From a virus, in the IMG/VR virus record IMGVR_UViG_3300011113_000300, positions 1 to 32,251 of that record: a stretch of DNA of 32,251 nt; one strand, given 5' to 3'. Made by a program: the position numbers and the translations under genes. Each line of letters opens with the position of its first letter. Positions within the stretch are counted from its first letter, which is position 1. The notes beneath the pieces were generated by a model, which was given only the letters and a program-made list of their open reading frames with translations, was not told the DNA's origin and ran no database searches. Positions 22,267 to 30,379 of the stretch are shown here, one piece after another.

Positions 22267-24285
22267 TTACAATTTTTTTCCATAACATAATCCAGGAGCG
22301 GTCATACCAATTGGAGTAACAGTAAATCCTAAACACGCAATTTCTGTTTTTCCATTTTGTGCCTCTTCCTTGTCAATTCCATCGACAATAGCCTTAACTG
22401 CCGCCATAAATTTATTTGGTGACCCATCGGCCATGGGTCCGGTTGGTATTCCAACACTTTCGAATTCACCAACTATACCTGAATACGCTCTTGATGATGA
22501 AAATCCATCCATAAATTTTGATGCCGCAAGTAAAGGTAATGGTATATCGTTTCCGGCTCCACCAAATATTTTAGAGGTTAATTTTAATAATCTTTGCAAC
22601 TCATCAATTACACTTTTACATTCTCTTACATCAACAACTAAATCATAAAGTGTTGTTACTATTTCTGTAAGTGCTAAAATAATTGCAACTCTCTTATTGT
22701 TTTTTTCATTTTTAATATCTTTTATAACATCCTTGATTAATTTTTTGATATCTTTAACTACCGAATCAAAAATTATTTTTACAAAGATACCTCCTATTTT
22801 AGATACAACTTGAACAAAAAAGTTTTTATATTTTTGAGCAAATTCGGTATAACTTTTTACCGTATCTAAACTATTATTACCTAATGATTTAAGAACAATT
22901 GCAAATGGTAAAATTGTTTTTGGAGAAATAAGCGCATTTATAACCGCCTTTGGTAATTCTTTTATAAACTCCAAATCTAAATTGATCTGAACTGGTAACC
23001 AGTCTGGGTTTTCAGTTATGGATGTTGTAAAATCAATTGCGTTTTCAATATTGTTATTGTTGTTTGATCCCGGAACAAAATTTAAATTATCAACCGCGGA
23101 AATTGCCGCAGAGGAATTTACTGGTAATTTTATGTTATCACAGGTTGCAAAAACAGCAACTCTATTTTGTATGTTAGTTAATGTTTCATCTATAAAATTC
23201 AAATCAATTTCAGTAAATTCAAAAAACGAATCATCTAAATTATCAAGTTCTGATAATTTTGCAGAACCAGACACATCAATTTCTTTGTTAGGATCAAAAC
23301 ATAACCCTAATATTCTTTGTATTATTAATAATATTTTTTGATATTCAATAATATCATTTTGACCGTCTGATTTTTCAATAGAAAGAGCTCCAACTAATTG
23401 GTTAATTAAGTTTGCAAATATATTTTTAAAATCTAATACCTCAATTGTTTTATAATAATCTTTTAAAAATTGTTTTACAATGTTTCCTGTCACTCTGTTG
23501 GCTAATTTAATTTTAAGAAAATTACCATTGTTACCAAGATTATCGACATCAACATATGTCATATCAAATAAATCTTGAGTTGATAATCCTTTATATTGAG
23601 AACCATATTGAACAGAAAATGGTTGATTAATATTTTGTATTCTATTATATATTTCCTTGTTCATTGGAAATGGTTTGGTTGAGAATGATAAATTGTTTTG
23701 TTCGTAAATAATTTTACCCACATCACTAGACGGATCTTGTTTTAACATACCCAAAAAATCAATTGATTGTAATTTTATATACAAATCTTGATTTGGTGTA
23801 AAAGTTTGATTTTCTGAACAACCAGCAGCCTTTAATATTTCATTTTCTAACAACTTTAATATTTCAGGTTTTAAACCTTCAATACCAACTATAAATTTTT
23901 TAATTATATATTTTTTTACATCTTTATCTTCAGGATGTTTTTTTTCAAAATCTCTTTGTCTTTTTTCTAAATTAGAAGTTAAATTAGAAGATAGACTATC
24001 TATAGTAGAAACTCCAAGATCGTCCGAAGATTCAAGTTTTATATTTAAAAGTTCATCGAGTTGTGTTTTGAATTTTTCTTTTGACTTGTTAAATTTTTCT
24101 TTTTTGGATTTGTATTTTTCATTATATTTCTCATATCTTTTAGTTAATTCTTCTTTCTTTTTTTCAAAGGAATCACCATGTTTTTTTTTGAGTTTTTTAT
24201 AATCAGCTTGTAGCTGTTTGAATCTTTTGGTATTTTTTATTTTTTTACCAATTTCCCCATACCCTTCTTCAACATCAATTGCCAT
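22267..24285 (-). CDS. Large unassigned structural-operon protein, 672 residues
   Basis: Residues ~15-80 form a Lys/Glu-rich coiled coil (RFKQLQADYKKLKKKHGDSF). The middle is mixed alpha/beta with LANRVTGNIVKQFLKDYYKT, and residues ~455-570 are hydrophobic helices (KTILPFAIVLKSLG, FFVQVVSKIGGIFVKIIFDS, VAIILALTEIVTTLYDLVVD) that may pack together or contact a membrane. The C-terminus is Gly/Pro-rich with two Cys (IACLGFTVTPIGMTAPGLCY). Its place directly upstream of the spike/hub gene suggests a baseplate or tail protein, perhaps one that reaches the host membrane during infection. No T4 homologue recognised. Confidence 0.6.
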   Translation of the reverse strand: MAIDVEEGYGEIGKKIKNTKRFKQLQADYKKLKKKHGDSFEKKKEELTKRYEKYNEKYKSKKEKFNKSKEKFKTQLDELLNIKLESSDDLGVSTIDSLSSNLTSNLEKRQRDFEKKHPEDKDVKKYIIKKFIVGIEGLKPEILKLLENEILKAAGCSENQTFTPNQDLYIKLQSIDFLGMLKQDPSSDVGKIIYEQNNLSFSTKPFPMNKEIYNRIQNINQPFSVQYGSQYKGLSTQDLFDMTYVDVDNLGNNGNFLKIKLANRVTGNIVKQFLKDYYKTIEVLDFKNIFANLINQLVGALSIEKSDGQNDIIEYQKILLIIQRILGLCFDPNKEIDVSGSAKLSELDNLDDSFFEFTEIDLNFIDETLTNIQNRVAVFATCDNIKLPVNSSAAISAVDNLNFVPGSNNNNNIENAIDFTTSITENPDWLPVQINLDLEFIKELPKAVINALISPKTILPFAIVLKSLGNNSLDTVKSYTEFAQKYKNFFVQVVSKIGGIFVKIIFDSVVKDIKKLIKDVIKDIKNEKNNKRVAIILALTEIVTTLYDLVVDVRECKSVIDELQRLLKLTSKIFGGAGNDIPLPLLAASKFMDGFSSSRAYSGIVGEFESVGIPTGPMADGSPNKFMAAVKAIVDGIDKEEAQNGKTEIACLGFTVTPIGMTAPGLCYGKKL

Positions 24286-24287
24286 GA

Positions 24288-24656
24288 CTATTTTTTGAAT
24301 TTATATTTATTATCAGAGGCATCTTTATCTATTAAAGATTTCATAATGTCCTCGTCTAAATCTAAATCAGATAAGGTAAAATCTTCTTCCTTTTCAGTTG
24401 ATTTTTGCCAAATTTGTGCTTGTAACTTTGATAAGGATAATTTTTTTTCTACACAATCGTTAATTATTTTTTGTTGTTTTTCTATTACTGGACCAATTAG
24501 CGTCATGTCTTCAGGTTCTTTCATCATAGTCAACATTTTATTTTGGATTCTAATTGCGGTACTTCTTTGTTCTACTAATTCATTGTAGATTTCTTGCATC
24601 AAAGAAACCATAGAGTCCTTTGTTAAATTAATTTCTTTTTTTTGTGGTCTTGGCAT
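24288..24656 (-). CDS. Unassigned 122-residue helical protein
   Basis: Two long helices are apparent (KDSMVSLMQEIYNELVEQRS and GPVIEKQQKIINDCVEKKLS), then an acidic stretch (EEDFTLSDLDLDEDIMKSLI). It starts 14 bases after the sigma factor gene stop and ends 2 bases before the next structural gene. A TATTTATA octamer begins 11 bases upstream of the ATG. It may belong to the structural operon as a small baseplate assembly protein, but nothing specific was recognised. Confidence 0.65.
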   Translation of the reverse strand: MPRPQKKEINLTKDSMVSLMQEIYNELVEQRSTAIRIQNKMLTMMKEPEDMTLIGPVIEKQQKIINDCVEKKLSLSKLQAQIWQKSTEKEEDFTLSDLDLDEDIMKSLIDKDASDNKYKFKK

Positions 24657-24659
24657 GTC

Positions 24660-24667
24660 TATAAATA
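24660..24667 (-). promoter_or_regulatory. Candidate late promoter octamer TATTTATA
   Basis: AAGTATTTATAGACATG on the minus strand: the octamer begins 11 bases before the ATG at 24656, so the transcript would be nearly leaderless. It marks the border between the regulator/sugar genes and the structural genes. Confidence 0.45.
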
Positions 24668-24670
24668 CTT

Positions 24671-25417
24671 TTATTTAAAAATTTCCTGAATTAGTTCAAC
24701 ATAGATTTTTTTATATCTTTTCATACAAACTCTAATTTCTTTTGTTGTTAAGTTTGTCATTTCTCGTAATTCGAATAAAATTACATTTTTATTGAATTTA
24801 TTGTTATTTGATTCTGGTAGTAAATTTTTATAATTGTCAAATAAATCAGAAATAGCTCTACCAAGTTTTTTTTCTTCGTCTGTAATTTTTTTATCATTCA
24901 TATTATCGTACAGTTTTTCCTTAAACTTTCTGATAATTTCTTCAGTCGAAATTTCTTCTTCGTCTATAAAATAGATTAAGTCCGGGTTATTTTGAATGTC
25001 AGATGAAATATCTTCATAAGAAACTTTTCTATTCATTTCTTTTTGATCTTTCATTATTTGACCCATCAAATAGTTTTTACAAATAGTCCCAAAGTAAGAA
25101 TATGCCTTTTTTTCTTTTGAAGGTTTAAACTTATCAATTTTGGTCATTAAAAAAGAATGAGTGTCATTATGAATTTCATCATAATTCATATCTTTCCTAT
25201 ACAATTTATATCTTCTTATAATTGAAGATATCATTTTATCTAAAGGGTGCCTTAAAAAATCATTATATATTTTGTTTTTATCTTCAAAAGAACTGGCGAT
25301 TAAAAAATCTCTAACCGCCAATTCTTCCCTTTCCGCAAAATAATTTGTTGTTGTTGGTTTTCTCCCTTTCTTTTTCTTTGTTTCACAATTTAAACAATTT
25401 TCATCTTTTTGTAACAT
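24671..25417 (-). CDS. Late-transcription sigma factor (gp55-like)
   Basis: 248 residues. Residues ~58-135 resemble sigma region 2: DKMISSIIRRYKLYRKDMNY, then ETHSFL-like acidic helix and KAYSYFGTICKNYLMGQIMK, followed by a basic stretch; T4 gp55 has a comparable [20 protein letters not shown]. It probably guides host RNA polymerase to phage late promoters such as the TATTTATA sites. The last ~45 residues (LFELREMTNLTTKEIRVCMK) look like a helix-turn-helix of region 4 type, which T4 gp55 lacks. A CxxC (C8, C11) lies in the N-terminal tail. The ATG overlaps the upstream stop (TAATG), so it is translated with the glycosyltransferase gene before it. Good confidence in sigma-like identity, moderate in the gp55 role. 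Confidence 0.8.
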   Translation of the reverse strand: MLQKDENCLNCETKKKKGRKPTTTNYFAEREELAVRDFLIASSFEDKNKIYNDFLRHPLDKMISSIIRRYKLYRKDMNYDEIHNDTHSFLMTKIDKFKPSKEKKAYSYFGTICKNYLMGQIMKDQKEMNRKVSYEDISSDIQNNPDLIYFIDEEEISTEEIIRKFKEKLYDNMNDKKITDEEKKLGRAISDLFDNYKNLLPESNNNKFNKNVILFELREMTNLTTKEIRVCMKRYKKIYVELIQEIFK

Positions 25418-26223
25418 TAAACAGTTTCGGGTTCATATTTTATTTCTCTATCTTTTATGTAGAAATATTCTTTTTTTGCTAAATCAATCCAAAACTTTAC
25501 TTCATCTTCTGTTAATCGATCATCACCATTTTTGTAATTCCAAAAAATAGAACCAACACGAAGATTCATATGTTTATATCCAATTTTTGGTATGGTCATT
25601 ATTTTTGTTGAATTTTGTGTAAGTCTTAAAAACAATTCATACCCAAAGGTTAATTTTATGGACGGCTTCAATCCACCATTACTCAAGAAAGAATCTCTTT
25701 TTATTACCATTCCAGAAATTTGAAAATTCTGATACGTTAAAAGAGTGTCATTAGTTAGTATACCTATGTCTGAAGATATATTCGCAGCAAAAGTTGCCTC
25801 ATTTGTGAATCCCACAAAAACACCTTTATCGTCAACATCAACAACAACCGGTAAAAACGCATTATAGTCTTGATAAATACTCATATAATTTTTCACATTT
25901 TTAAACCAAATGTTTGAGTATTCATCGTCGAATTCTAAAATGCTAACCCATTCAGATGTGGATTTTTCAACACCAAGATTAACTTGACTTGCAAAATTTG
26001 GAGATCCTTCGTGTTCGTATATTTTTACATTAAGACCTTCAAAATCGAAAGACTCTACATAATTTTTAAAATTATCTTCCCCAGAATGAACAATTACTAA
26101 TTCATTAACTTGTTCATTTTGATTTTTTACCGACAAAATACATTTTTCAAAAAATTCGTCAAAATCCGAAGCGTTTCTTGTCTTGATTGGTAATATTACT
26201 GATATTGTGTTCATGTGTTCCAT
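25417..26223 (-). CDS. Family 2-type glycosyltransferase (GT-A fold)
   Basis: 268 residues with the classic start NTISVILPIKTRN, a VNELVIVHSGED second strand, FASQVNLGVEKSTSEWVSIL and the acidic metal-binding segment LEFDDEYS (DDE at 99-101), all typical of inverting GT-A enzymes. The acceptor part contains QISGMVIKRDSFLSNGGL and FGYELFLRL, matching the usual pattern in which the enzyme checks the acceptor. No membrane segment, so it is probably cytoplasmic. It is one base from the preceding glycosyltransferase gene and overlaps the sigma gene by one base. Sugar donor and acceptor cannot be read from sequence. Met4 (26214) is an alternative start. Confidence 0.85.
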   Translation of the reverse strand: MEHMNTISVILPIKTRNASDFDEFFEKCILSVKNQNEQVNELVIVHSGEDNFKNYVESFDFEGLNVKIYEHEGSPNFASQVNLGVEKSTSEWVSILEFDDEYSNIWFKNVKNYMSIYQDYNAFLPVVVDVDDKGVFVGFTNEATFAANISSDIGILTNDTLLTYQNFQISGMVIKRDSFLSNGGLKPSIKLTFGYELFLRLTQNSTKIMTIPKIGYKHMNLRVGSIFWNYKNGDDRLTEDEVKFWIDLAKKEYFYIKDREIKYEPETV

Positions 26224-26224
26224 A

Positions 26225-27286
26225 TTATTCTATAGTTTCTAATTTATTTAATTGATCTTCAAATGAAGATGATCTTTTATCAAAAATTTCAGAAAAAACA
26301 TTAATAACATTATTTTGAAATTTTTCGTAATCATTATACTCTGATGATGTAGTTTCCATACTCGAATATAGTTCTGGATTGATATTGTCCTCCAACCAGT
26401 TTTGTACAAAATCGGCAACAACGTCAACAATTGAATTTTTATTAACCAACCATAATCCATTGTCCTCATTCAACCAATTTGGTTGTACATAAGGTAATAC
26501 TCCAATTACCGGTATACCCATCTTCATAGATTCCAAAGGAAATGTCCCGAAACTACTTGTTGGGTCTACCCAAATAGAAACAAAACTATCCTTCATTGCC
26601 TCACTAAATTGTTTTTCAGTAAGACCTCTTAAGTCTCTAAAAGTAATCCATCGATATTGTGGAAATCTCGCATAAAACTCTTTGATAACATTCGCAGTGT
26701 CCCTTTGATCTCTAGTGTGTATTGAAATTATAGTTTTTGGTGGTGTTGAGCTCTTCTGAAAACATTCCGATATAACAGGACTAATAATATCAAAAGATAC
26801 TTTTCTCATTATTTTTTCAATATGACTTTTTTGATTTTCTGACGTAGTAATACATTTAAAAAATCCTAATTGAGACCAGGTTTGCCCAGGTTGTAATGTT
26901 TCAAACATGTGGTCATATGCTTGTGTTAAAACAATTTTTCCACAAGGTAAGTTTTTAACCTGTTCCATAATATACCCGAATATTTCAGGAACAATAAGTA
27001 GGTCATCCGGTGATATCTCAAGGTTACCCTCGTCAATAGATTTGTGTGGTAAAGAATCCATGTAATGAGATCCTAACCATTCAGATACCCCAATATAATC
27101 TTTTGTTTCGTGTAAAATAATTGGGTTATATCCGTTTTCTTTTAAGGTTAAAGCAACTTGATAAGTATATCTAACCGATGCTCTAGCATTTCCTTTTGTG
27201 TCTTGGACTACAAAATAAATTCTAGATCTTTTGTCTTTCATGTTAGAAATCGATCTTTCTAATTTTTTGATTTGTTCTGTATTCAT
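26225..27286 (-). CDS. Family 4-like glycosyltransferase (GT-B fold)
   Basis: 353 residues. The N-terminal Rossmann-like domain runs from RIYFVVQDTKGNARASVRYT through HETKDYIGVSEWLG. The C-terminal nucleotide-sugar site is recognisable as SSFGTFPLESMKMGIPVIGV (244-263), the retaining GT-B motif with the conserved Glu in PLES. A short charged leader of ~20 residues precedes the fold. It lies between a small unassigned gene and the GT2-type enzyme, in the same strand and orientation as the fucose genes. The donor is unknown. No signal peptide or membrane helix is visible. Confidence 0.85.
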   Translation of the reverse strand: MNTEQIKKLERSISNMKDKRSRIYFVVQDTKGNARASVRYTYQVALTLKENGYNPIILHETKDYIGVSEWLGSHYMDSLPHKSIDEGNLEISPDDLLIVPEIFGYIMEQVKNLPCGKIVLTQAYDHMFETLQPGQTWSQLGFFKCITTSENQKSHIEKIMRKVSFDIISPVISECFQKSSTPPKTIISIHTRDQRDTANVIKEFYARFPQYRWITFRDLRGLTEKQFSEAMKDSFVSIWVDPTSSFGTFPLESMKMGIPVIGVLPYVQPNWLNEDNGLWLVNKNSIVDVVADFVQNWLEDNINPELYSSMETTSSEYNDYEKFQNNVINVFSEIFDKRSSSFEDQLNKLETIE

Positions 27287-27294
27287 ATTTTATT

Positions 27295-27594
27295 TTATAA
27301 TTTATTTATTATTTGTTTCATTAAAAGGGAATTGAATGCAATCTTAAATGGTATGGTTAGTTCGCTATTATTAGGACCTAACTTTTCGTCCACATCATGT
27401 GACTCTGTCAATACAGTTTCTAACAAATTTTTTATTAACTCATATTTTACTAAATGTATTTGAGCTTCTTCTTTTGGTTCAATACTTTCCATGTCTTCCA
27501 GATTTTCATCATTTTCAACCGGAACTTTGATTTGTACGTATTCATCAATTTTATCGATGTCAACATAATAAGTTTCATTAAATATTTTAAACAT
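27295..27594 (-). CDS. Unassigned 99-residue acidic protein
   Basis: The start FKIFNETYYVDIDKIDEYVQ is beta-like, the centre is acidic (NDENLEDMESIEPKEEAQ) and the end is helical (YELIKNLLETVLTES, FKIAFNSLLMKQIINKL). I have seen similar short proteins in T4-like phage genomes without function. It overlaps the HAD-like gene upstream by 8 bases, which supports translation as part of the same operon. Confidence 0.65.
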   Translation of the reverse strand: MFKIFNETYYVDIDKIDEYVQIKVPVENDENLEDMESIEPKEEAQIHLVKYELIKNLLETVLTESHDVDEKLGPNNSELTIPFKIAFNSLLMKQIINKL

Positions 27595-28252
27595 AACTTT
27601 TCGATATTTTTTCTAATGATAATTTAAATTCCGATAAAGTGGATATTTCATGATCAGTTCGAATGTTTTTATTGTAATTTGTATTAAATTTAATTACTAA
27701 TTTGTTTTCTGGTACATTTTCTAAAAGTGTTGGGTTGGCCGTGAGTAAAACGTCAACCTCATCCCACATTTGATCTTTAGTGATCTCACTATAAAATAAT
27801 ACTTTTTCAATAAGACACCCAAACTTACTCAAGAAGAATAATGAAGCGGGTTTAGACTTACCTATTTCGTCAGACACAATTAACAAATTATATTCATCTC
27901 TTAATTCGTAATATAAATCATTCAACAAGTTAAACGTATTCATTTCTGTTGATGGTGCATGACCAAATAGTTCCATTGTGTATTCTTCATACATAAAAGA
28001 ATATAAATCATCACTATTTTGAAACTTATAATGATCAAGCAGGTTTAAGGAATTAACTTCACTAATAATACCATATTCGAAAGGTTTTGGATATATTGTT
28101 TCTTCTGTGTTTCCAGAATAATCTAATTGATATGTTCTACCCAAAAATAAATCTGGGTCAACATCAACCAAATGTTTTTCGTATACCTGTTTAAACTTTT
28201 CAAGGGTGTCTCTTAAAACACCATTAATTTCAATCCCTATTCTCATCGTCAT
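27587..28252 (-). CDS. HAD-like protein with altered nucleophile motif
   Basis: 221 residues. The start MRIGIEINGVLRDTLEKF has the shape of HAD motif I (hhhhDxDGhh), but the two Asp are Glu8 and Asn10, so phosphatase activity is doubtful. A motif II-like LLIVSDEIGKSK, a Lys-containing helix (KPASLFFLSKFGC) and an end motif DVLLTANPTLL complete the fold. It could bind a phosphate ligand or act as a regulator. Overlaps PhoH by 23 bases; Met3 (28246) is an alternative start. Found between PhoH and a small unassigned gene. Fold assignment is moderate, function unknown. Confidence 0.65.
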   Translation of the reverse strand: MTMRIGIEINGVLRDTLEKFKQVYEKHLVDVDPDLFLGRTYQLDYSGNTEETIYPKPFEYGIISEVNSLNLLDHYKFQNSDDLYSFMYEEYTMELFGHAPSTEMNTFNLLNDLYYELRDEYNLLIVSDEIGKSKPASLFFLSKFGCLIEKVLFYSEITKDQMWDEVDVLLTANPTLLENVPENKLVIKFNTNYNKNIRTDHEISTLSEFKLSLEKISKSYV

Positions 28253-28967
28253 ATCTTTTTAATATTTTACCAATCAATGGATTACGAACATTTTTAGCGT
28301 CTCTAAAATCATAAATGCCAACATCATCAACCCCTTGAAATCTTTGAATTGCATCATATAACCCGGATTGTTTTTTATCTTTATATCGGTCTGTTTGTTC
28401 AAGATCTCCAGATATAAAAAACTTACTATTGAATCCTATACGAGTCAATAATAATTTCATTTGATTTGGTGTTGCATTTTGAGCTTCCTCAAAAATTAAA
28501 ATAGAATTATCAATATTCATACCTCTCATATATGCTAACGCAAATACCTCAATAATTTCGGCTTCTTTTAATTTTTCTCTGGCTTCTTTTCCTATTATTT
28601 TATTTAAAAGATAATACGACGGGAAAATATAGGGGTCAAGTTTTTCTTCTAAATTTCCTGGTAATGACCCTAGTTTTTCCTCGGCCTCAACTGCTGGTCT
28701 AACTATGATTATTTTTTCATAAGAATTTTCCGGATCTAATAACAAGTCAACAGCGGCTTTCATTGCTATGTAAGACTTACCAACACCCGCAGGTCCTGAT
28801 GCGATCGTTATTTGATTTGATTTAAGAATTTTATAATATTCTTCTTGTTGTTCAGAAAGAAATTTATTTTTTTGTTTTCTTTTTACTACGGTATTAATGA
28901 AGTCTTTTCTTGATAAAATCGGTGATGGTTCATCTTTCTGTGGTGTTTGTTTTTTTCTTGTTGTCAT
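28230..28967 (-). CDS. phoH: PhoH-like ATPase
   Basis: 245 residues. Walker A GPAGVGKS (58-65) and a Walker B-type ILIFEEAQN (156-164; most PhoH have DEAQN), plus IIIVRPAVEAEEKLGSLPG (86-104) and FFISGDLEQTD, are the PhoH signature. The N-terminal ~40 residues are charged and less conserved. PhoH genes are very common in marine phages; the biochemical role (nucleotide-driven RNA or phosphate-stress related) is still unsettled. It starts in an ATGA overlap with the cytidylyltransferase gene, so it is expressed with the sugar genes. Confidence 0.93.
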   Translation of the reverse strand: MTTRKKQTPQKDEPSPILSRKDFINTVVKRKQKNKFLSEQQEEYYKILKSNQITIASGPAGVGKSYIAMKAAVDLLLDPENSYEKIIIVRPAVEAEEKLGSLPGNLEEKLDPYIFPSYYLLNKIIGKEAREKLKEAEIIEVFALAYMRGMNIDNSILIFEEAQNATPNQMKLLLTRIGFNSKFFISGDLEQTDRYKDKKQSGLYDAIQRFQGVDDVGIYDFRDAKNVRNPLIGKILKRYDDENRD

Positions 28968-29413
28968 TGAGTTACAAATCTTTTTTTAGATTCTTGTTTA
29001 TAGATTTCTTCTCTTAAAGATGATGTTGAAAAATGGTGATCTCTTCTATTGTAAATAACTTTGATACCTCTTTTTTGACATATGTCTTTTGCGGTAAAAT
29101 CTTGGTTTTTATAATCCTCACCTATGATTCTAATATCTAGATCAAGTGCGGAAAATAATGTCTCTAACTCTTCTTCAGTTGAATATGGTATTATTTTATC
29201 AACGTATTTTACAGCGTCAAGCTGTAGGTATCTTTCAACTAAAGATTGTATTGGTTTATTCTTATTTGGTCTGTCAATTGTTGGGTCAACTTGTAACGCA
29301 CAAATTAAAAAATCACAATATTTTTTACATTCCTCTAACATTATAATATGACCAGTATGTAATAAGTCAAATGTACTACAAGTAATTCCGATTATTTTAT
29401 TTTCTATTTTCAT
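28964..29413 (-). CDS. Cytidylyltransferase-like nucleotidyltransferase
   Basis: 149 residues, near the length of TagD-type glycerol-3-phosphate cytidylyltransferases. The HxGH motif is present (HTGH, 19-22) in STFDLLHTGHIIMLEECKKY, along with PTIDRPNKNKPIQSLVERYL (the RxxxL region) and the second signature STSSLRE (129-135). It would join CTP (or ATP) to a sugar- or polyol-phosphate. It lies between PhoH (ATGA overlap) and Gmd (17-base overlap), so its product probably feeds the same glycan pathway. Substrate cannot be assigned. Confidence 0.85.
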   Translation of the reverse strand: MKIENKIIGITCSTFDLLHTGHIIMLEECKKYCDFLICALQVDPTIDRPNKNKPIQSLVERYLQLDAVKYVDKIIPYSTEEELETLFSALDLDIRIIGEDYKNQDFTAKDICQKRGIKVIYNRRDHHFSTSSLREEIYKQESKKRFVTQ

Positions 29414-30377
29414 AATAATTTATCCAATAATTTATCATTTCATCCAACATACTTTCAAATGTGTATGTAGGATTCCATCCGGTTAATTTTTTTAGTTTAC
29501 TGCAATCACCTTTAAGATCATAAAGTTCTTCTGGTCTATAAAATTTTTCATCTATTTTTACATAATTTTTCCAATCTAAATTTAATTTTGTAAAAACATA
29601 TTCGACTAGTTGTTTTACGGAATGTGAAACACCTGTAGAACAAACAAAATCATCTGGATTGTCTTGTTGTAAAATTAACCACATTGCTTCGACATAATCT
29701 TTTGCATGTCCCCAATCTCTTGTTGCATCCAAGTTACCAAGTTTTAATTCTTGGGACATTCCTAATTTTATTTTAACGGCCTCTTTACAAACTTTATTAG
29801 TTACAAAATTTGTTCCACGTCTTGGTGATTCGTGATTGAATAAAATTCCATTTGAAATAAACATCCCGTAAGAATTTCTATAGTTTCTACAAATGTTATA
29901 AGAAAACACTTTAGCGCAACCATATGGTGATACTGGAGACATTGGAGTCGTTTCCCTTTGATATCCATCACTATCAATGTTATTTCCAAACATTTCTGAT
30001 GAAGACGCTTGATATAATTTTATTTTTGAATTAATTAATTTAACCGCTTCTAACATGTTTAATGTACCCAAACCAGTTACGTTTGCGGTGTAAATTGGTT
30101 GGTCAAAAGAAATTCTAACATGAGATTGTGCGGCTAAATTATATATTTCATTCGGATTTGTTTTTTGAATCACACTGATTAATGATGATAAATCTGATAA
30201 ATCGGCGTAATGTAATTTTAATTTTGAGTATATATTATCTAACCTAGATGTTTGATTTTCAGATACCGAGTTTCTTTTAAGGGTACCATGTACCTCGTAA
30301 TTTTTACTTAACAGAAATTCCGCCAAATATGACCCATCTTGACCATTTATACCTGTAATTAGAGCAACTTTATTCAT
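29397..30377 (-). CDS. gmd: GDP-mannose 4,6-dehydratase
   Basis: 326 residues (cellular enzymes are usually about 345-375). It converts GDP-mannose to GDP-4-keto-6-deoxymannose, the first step to GDP-L-fucose. Evidence: NADP-binding GxxGxxG in ITGINGQDGSYLAE (G9-G15), NLAAQSHVRISFDQP (80-94), ASSSEMFG (124-131), the catalytic YxxxK (Y152, K156 in SPYGCAKVFSY), FNHESPRRGTNFVT and RDWGHAKDYVEAMW, all typical of Gmd. The C-terminal VDEKFYRPEEL-like segment (KIDEKFYRPEELYDLKGDCS) is also present. It is next to Fcl with a 2-base gap, forming a complete two-enzyme route. Confidence 0.95.
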   Translation of the reverse strand: MNKVALITGINGQDGSYLAEFLLSKNYEVHGTLKRNSVSENQTSRLDNIYSKLKLHYADLSDLSSLISVIQKTNPNEIYNLAAQSHVRISFDQPIYTANVTGLGTLNMLEAVKLINSKIKLYQASSSEMFGNNIDSDGYQRETTPMSPVSPYGCAKVFSYNICRNYRNSYGMFISNGILFNHESPRRGTNFVTNKVCKEAVKIKLGMSQELKLGNLDATRDWGHAKDYVEAMWLILQQDNPDDFVCSTGVSHSVKQLVEYVFTKLNLDWKNYVKIDEKFYRPEELYDLKGDCSKLKKLTGWNPTYTFESMLDEMINYWINYYENRK

Positions 30378-30379
30378 TT

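Noticed and set aside
22265-22336. Longer start for the 75-residue gene at 22336
   Set aside because: It would overlap the upstream gene by 70 bases and adds a Trp/Tyr-rich stretch unlike the rest; the ATG at 22264 fits the 2-base gap better.
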